This document shows, piece after piece, positions 60,496 through 64,000 of a stretch of DNA of 64,000 nt; position 1 is the stretch's first letter, and each line of letters opens with the position of its first letter. Origin of the DNA: JAUWCL01 sp964599375 (GTDB lineage: Bacteria > Krumholzibacteriota > Krumholzibacteriia > Krumholzibacteriales > Krumholzibacteriaceae); NCBI GenBank assembly GCA_964599375.1, contig CAZREW010000015.1, forward strand, positions 1 to 64,000, written 5' to 3'. A model generated the notes under the pieces. It was not told the DNA's origin and did not search any database. It was given only the letters and a program-made list of their open reading frames with translations. A program made the translations under genes and the position numbers.

Positions 60496-62036
60496 CCCTC
60501 CAGTGATAGCACCCAGCGTACCAGCCCCGCGCCGGGACGGCCGGCTATCATCGCCGCCAGCGTCTCCGATTCACCGTGGTCGAGCAGGAACAGCTTCCTG
60601 ACCGCCAGACGCAGAAGGAAGGGGGACAGCAGGATGCATGCCGCGGCGGCGGAAACCCCCCAGGCAGCGCACGCTACTGCTCCGGCGACCGCGAATATCA
60701 GCGAGGCGCCGGCGGCCCTGAGCATGGCGGAACCGCCCGTGCCGGGAAAGAGCCCTTCCCTCCTGGCGAGCCATACGGCGACGGCGGCCTGGACGGCAGA
60801 CGCTGTCAGCTGGGCAACTGCCGTGCCTGTCAGCCCGACATGCGGGACTATGATGAAGAGGCCGGAGAAGTAGACGGCCATCCAGGACAGGTCGCAAACC
60901 ACCGCCCATTTCATGTAATGCAGCCCCTTCATGGCCGCGGTAAGGGGCGCTATGAAGGCGGCAACCGGCACCGTCGGCAGTAGCATGAGCAGAAGCCTGT
61001 ACGTGCCATGGTATCCCGGACCGCTTATCAGGCTGATCATCACCCCTCCGATGGCGGCTGCGACGGCCGATATCGCCAGGGCCGCCGTTACGCTCGCCTT
61101 TGTGAAAAGGCCGATTCGGCCGGAGAGGTCGTCCCACCTTCCCTCCTCATATATCCTGGTAAGCTCCGGCTGGAGCGCGACGACGGGGAATCCGAGGAAT
61201 CTCTTTATCAGCTGGTTTATTCTCGAAGCGACGTGATACACAGATATCGCTGCGACGGGAAGCAGGGATGACATCATGAACCTGTCCACGTCAGAGAAAG
61301 CCAGCGCAGCATAGCTGAGCGCAAGCGCGCTTCCCCAGTAACCGGCCAGCGGAGGAAGGACCACGCCTCCCGAGGCGCCTGAACCGCCGTGAGAGAAATT
61401 CCATCTCATGATCAGAAGGTACGCGGGTATTCCCGCCACCCAGGTCAGGGCGTTGAGGACGAACATCGCCTTGAAAAGGACCTCCACATCGAGACGGTCA
61501 CGCCAGATCAGGACAAAGGCCGTAAGGAGGACCTGGAAAGCGAGCTCGAATATCATCTGCATCCGCATCTCCCGGAGCCCGTTGAACCCGCCGTACAGGA
61601 CGAGCTTGAGGCCGAGCGCAGCCGACGCCAGTATCATCCATTTCAGAGTTCCGCCCGGTACGGAGAGGCTTTTCGGCATAAGGCCCACCCAGTGTGGAGC
61701 GGAAAAAAGCAGGATAGCCCCGAGCACGATCACGGCGGCTGAAAAGAGGAGGAACCAGGCGGCGGCGCTGCCGCGCTTCCCTCTCCTCTGGAATGAGGGA
61801 AGGTAACGGACAAGGACCTGTGGGAATCCGACGATGATGACCGTGGTGAGCAGGAGAGCGAAGCCCCTCAGCGCGACATACAGGCCAAAGCGCTCCCCGC
61901 CGAGATGCCTGCTCAGCATGCTGAGCTGCACAAGCGTGAAGATCATCTGCAGAGCGCCGGCGACCGCGAGGGCGACCGTATTCTCCGCTATCCTCGACCG
62001 GCCTCTCTCTACCGTCTCTTCAGCCACTCGATCCAT
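60492..62036 (-). CDS. Polysaccharide flippase (Wzx/MOP family)
   Basis: 514 residues, about 14 membrane helices in the MATE/MOP plan, starting AENTVALAVAGALQMIFTLV and GERFGLYVALRGFALLLT. It would flip lipid-linked oligosaccharide across the inner membrane, fitting a Wzx/Wzy pathway. Overlaps the upstream GNAT-like gene by 28 nt. No Wzy polymerase is visible, though it may lie beyond the right edge. Confidence 0.82.
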   Translation of the reverse strand: MDRVAEETVERGRSRIAENTVALAVAGALQMIFTLVQLSMLSRHLGGERFGLYVALRGFALLLTTVIIVGFPQVLVRYLPSFQRRGKRGSAAAWFLLFSAAVIVLGAILLFSAPHWVGLMPKSLSVPGGTLKWMILASAALGLKLVLYGGFNGLREMRMQMIFELAFQVLLTAFVLIWRDRLDVEVLFKAMFVLNALTWVAGIPAYLLIMRWNFSHGGSGASGGVVLPPLAGYWGSALALSYAALAFSDVDRFMMSSLLPVAAISVYHVASRINQLIKRFLGFPVVALQPELTRIYEEGRWDDLSGRIGLFTKASVTAALAISAVAAAIGGVMISLISGPGYHGTYRLLLMLLPTVPVAAFIAPLTAAMKGLHYMKWAVVCDLSWMAVYFSGLFIIVPHVGLTGTAVAQLTASAVQAAVAVWLARREGLFPGTGGSAMLRAAGASLIFAVAGAVACAAWGVSAAAACILLSPFLLRLAVRKLFLLDHGESETLAAMIAGRPGAGLVRWVLSLEG

Positions 62037-62977
62037 CTCCTCTTCTTCTCAAGGACAGGATAGAGATATTCCGTGCCGCCCATCGATTCCTTGAAGAAGA
62101 TCATGCCTGCGTCCCCGCCACTGCTGCCCAGATTGAAGACGGAAGTGCCCCTGCCGATCGCCTCACGCACTGCGACCATTACGAGATAGGCCGCGGCGTC
62201 GTACTCGCTCGCCAGAGGAGCCACACCCGCCTGCCAGGCCTGGGCCGTCCTGCCGAAATAGAAATCAACGTGGGCGGCAAGCAGGGAGTCCCCGAGAAAC
62301 GCTCCCCAGAAACATACACCCTCGCTACCCCGGCGCAGCAGGCTCCTGAAGAATTCCATGGGGTACGGATGGACCCCTCCCCATCCTGTGGCTCCGTGGA
62401 GATATATATCGTAGAACAGCCCGAAATCGTCCTCGCCCTCGAGCCTTCTGGCGATGATCCCCTCGCGTTCGCACCTGTTGCACAGCTGGCGCCTTTTACG
62501 GCTCATCCCCCTGCTCCTGTACTCCTCGAACGAACCGGGAAGCGTGATGATCCTGCACTCCTCCATCCTGCGTCTCCAGCCCCTGGGGTTCTCCCACTCT
62601 TCCACGAACCCTATCAGATTGGCGCCGGCGCGGGCGCATCTGGGAGAGGAAGCGATCTCGCAGAACCTGTCCAGGACCGCCCTTCGGACATCCGGATCGG
62701 AAGAGAGCGGATCGCCGTATGTGCCGAATGGAAGCGAATGCAACATGAAGGCAGGGCCCTTGGTCACCCTGACCACAGGCATCAGGCCCTTCAGGCTACC
62801 GCCCCTGCGGGCGGCGAGCCAGCCACACTCGAAACGCGGAAAGGCCTCCGCAAGTATCTCCAGCCATGTGGGGGAATGGAAGAATGTGGCGCCCTCGAAG
62901 GCCGAGACGAACTCGAGGACCTCCTCGCGGGAAAGATCAGTCTCGAAGCGGATCTCCACGGGCCCTCCGTTGATCAC
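62009..62977 (-). CDS. GNAT/FemAB-like acyltransferase (CelD-BcsL type)
   Basis: 322 residues of the GNAT-like group found in exopolysaccharide clusters and in FemAB. HSPTWLEILAEAFPRFECGW starts the first half; SRKRRQLCNRCEREG and AHVDFYFGRTAQAWQAGVAP lie in the second. It could acylate or aminoacylate a sugar. The product of the reaction cannot be told. Start ATG at 62977, with a 4-nt overlap to the dehydratase. Confidence 0.68.
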   Translation of the reverse strand: MINGGPVEIRFETDLSREEVLEFVSAFEGATFFHSPTWLEILAEAFPRFECGWLAARRGGSLKGLMPVVRVTKGPAFMLHSLPFGTYGDPLSSDPDVRRAVLDRFCEIASSPRCARAGANLIGFVEEWENPRGWRRRMEECRIITLPGSFEEYRSRGMSRKRRQLCNRCEREGIIARRLEGEDDFGLFYDIYLHGATGWGGVHPYPMEFFRSLLRRGSEGVCFWGAFLGDSLLAAHVDFYFGRTAQAWQAGVAPLASEYDAAAYLVMVAVREAIGRGTSVFNLGSSGGDAGMIFFKESMGGTEYLYPVLEKKRRWIEWLKRR

Positions 62978-64000
62978 GAGCTTCGTCCCGGGTCATCTCC
63001 GAAGCCGGGGATCAGCTCCGACATCATCCGGAGAACGCCGTCCCTGTCCCCTTTCTCTGCCGCTTTGATGAGCCTGTCAACACCGGCCCCGAAATCTTTG
63101 CCCACAGCAGCGGGCGATCTGGCGAGCATGATCTTTTCTCCGGAAACTGGCGGCTCCAGGATCTCGTCCTCTCCGATGAGGACTTCGTGGAGCTTCTCAC
63201 CCTCCCTGAGCCCGGAAAATTCTATCGGTATCTCTTCATCCGGATCGTGCCCGGTAAGCATGATGATGTCCCTGGCCATCTCGAGGATGTTGAGCGCCTC
63301 GCCCATATCGAGTATGTACGTCTCCCCGCCTTTGCCGGACACCGATGCCTGTATCACGAGGAGCGTTGCCTCCCTGACCGTCATGAAGAACCTGGTGGCT
63401 CCGGGATGGCTGACAGTGACCGGCCCTCCCCTCGCGATCTGGTCCACGAAAAGCGGGACGACACTGCCTGTGCTGCCGATGACGTTTCCGAACCGGACGG
63501 TGATGAACCTGCAGGCGCTTTCCGGATCGATCCCGCGCAGGTACATCTCGACCAGCCGCTTTGTGGCGCCCATCACTCCTTTGGGATCTGCCGCCTTGTC
63601 GGTCGATATGAACACAAACCGCTCAGCGCCGCATTTTTCGACCGCTTTCACGAGGTTTATGGTAGCCGCGACGTTGTTCAGCACGGCCTCTTCGGGATCA
63701 CGTTCCATGTAGTGCACGTGCTTGTGCGCTGCGGTGTGATATACCACGTCCGGGGCAAGCCTCTTCATCAACTTCAGGAGCCTTTCGGGCTCGCGCAGAT
63801 CGTTGATGACGGTGACTATCTCGAACCCAGGATTGTCGGCTCTTATCTCCTGCTCGATCGCGAAGATCCTGTTCTCGCCGCGGCCCAACATGATCAACGC
63901 CGCGGGCTTGACGCGGGCAAGCTGCCTGCACAGCTCGCTGCCGATCGTGCCGCCTGCTCCGGTGACAAGTATCCTCTTGCCTGCCAGGCTTCTGGCGGCC
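62974..64000 (-). CDS. FlaA1/CapD-type nucleotide-sugar 4,6-dehydratase, partial at right edge
   Basis: Extended short-chain dehydrogenase. The open frame runs off the right edge: upstream of residue 1 of the shorter form it reads KRILVTGAGGTIGSELCRQL, the NAD-binding motif, so the true start lies outside. Other motifs: HTAAHKHVHYMERDPEEAV, STDKAADPKGVMGATKRLVE (catalytic region of UDP-GlcNAc 4,6-dehydratases) and SGLREGEKLHEVL. It likely makes a UDP-4-keto-6-deoxy-hexose for the surface glycan. Whether the N-terminus has membrane helices (CapD/PglF type) cannot be seen. Confidence 0.9.
   Translation of the reverse strand, partial: AARSLAGKRILVTGAGGTIGSELCRQLARVKPAALIMLGRGENRIFAIEQEIRADNPGFEIVTVINDLREPERLLKLMKRLAPDVVYHTAAHKHVHYMERDPEEAVLNNVAATINLVKAVEKCGAERFVFISTDKAADPKGVMGATKRLVEMYLRGIDPESACRFITVRFGNVIGSTGSVVPLFVDQIARGGPVTVSHPGATRFFMTVREATLLVIQASVSGKGGETYILDMGEALNILEMARDIIMLTGHDPDEEIPIEFSGLREGEKLHEVLIGEDEILEPPVSGEKIMLARSPAAVGKDFGAGVDRLIKAAEKGDRDGVLRMMSELIPGFGDDPGRSS

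Overview
This window looks like chromosomal DNA of a high-GC diderm bacterium, possibly from an uncultured lineage. The diderm call rests on several genes: an LpxL/HtrB-type acyltransferase, a Wzi-like outer-membrane barrel, two lipoproteins, a TatA, MglA and a FlaA1/CapD-type sugar dehydratase. Murein is probably meso-diaminopimelate type, because a DapL-like aminotransferase is present and MurE carries the DNPR motif. The mixture of features (FtsI with PASTA repeats, type III pantothenate kinase, MglA, many TPR proteins, lipoproteins starting C-D-D-N-P) would fit candidate phyla near the FCB group or Krumholzibacteriota/Eisenbacteria. That placement is recollection and inference, not a computed result.

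Layout. (1) 1-1.4 kb is an AT-rich accessory edge: an N-terminally shortened integron-type integrase, an attC-like palindrome beyond its 3' end, and the start of a low-GC cassette-like gene running off the left edge. (2) 1.4-8.3 kb is a compact minus-strand run of small-molecule genes: tatA, a DUF4321 membrane protein, a LytR_C protein, a HIT protein, a nucleotidyltransferase, panC, panB, a deoxynucleoside kinase, folK, folB and dapL. (3) 8.3-12.3 kb holds a large lipoprotein gene and groES-groEL, which has a CIRCE operator, a sigma70-like promoter and a strong terminator. (4) 12.3-20.3 kb holds coaX, birA, nadC, uvrB, a RodZ-like HTH membrane protein and valS. (5) 20.4-28.2 kb is envelope and signalling: uppP, a UbiA prenyltransferase, a Wzi-like barrel, a TPR protein, a small exported protein, a lone receiver, an MglA GTPase with a long acidic tail, a lipoprotein and a zinc-ribbon protein.

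(6) 28.3-32.0 kb is the main plus-strand operon: an LpxL/PatA-like acyltransferase, a PimA-like glycosyltransferase, an MFS transporter and an unknown protein. (7) 32.0-36.2 kb (minus) has recG, an HD-domain protein, a zinc-ribbon protein and an ATPase of the anti-sigma type; rpmB lies divergently on plus. (8) 36.6-56.5 kb is a nearly complete dcw division and cell-wall cluster in the order mraZ, a STAS gene, rsmH, ftsL, ftsI, murE, murF, mraY, murD, ftsW, murG, murC, ftsQ, ftsA, ftsZ, followed by a TPR protein and a radical SAM protein. Its promoter is overlapped by four 10-bp-spaced MraZ boxes. murB and ddl are absent from the cluster. (9) 56.8-64 kb is a surface-polysaccharide operon: CapD-like dehydratase (cut by the right edge), GNAT/FemAB-like transferase, flippase, GT4, GT39-like membrane protein and a methyltransferase.

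Most genes overlap or abut by a few bases, and many use TTG or GTG starts placed behind clear GGAGG sites. I chose starts on that basis. No tRNA, rRNA, CRISPR array or insertion sequence was seen. The least ordinary features are the integron edge, the degenerate STAS gene inside the dcw cluster, the MglA tail and the PatA/PimA-like pair.
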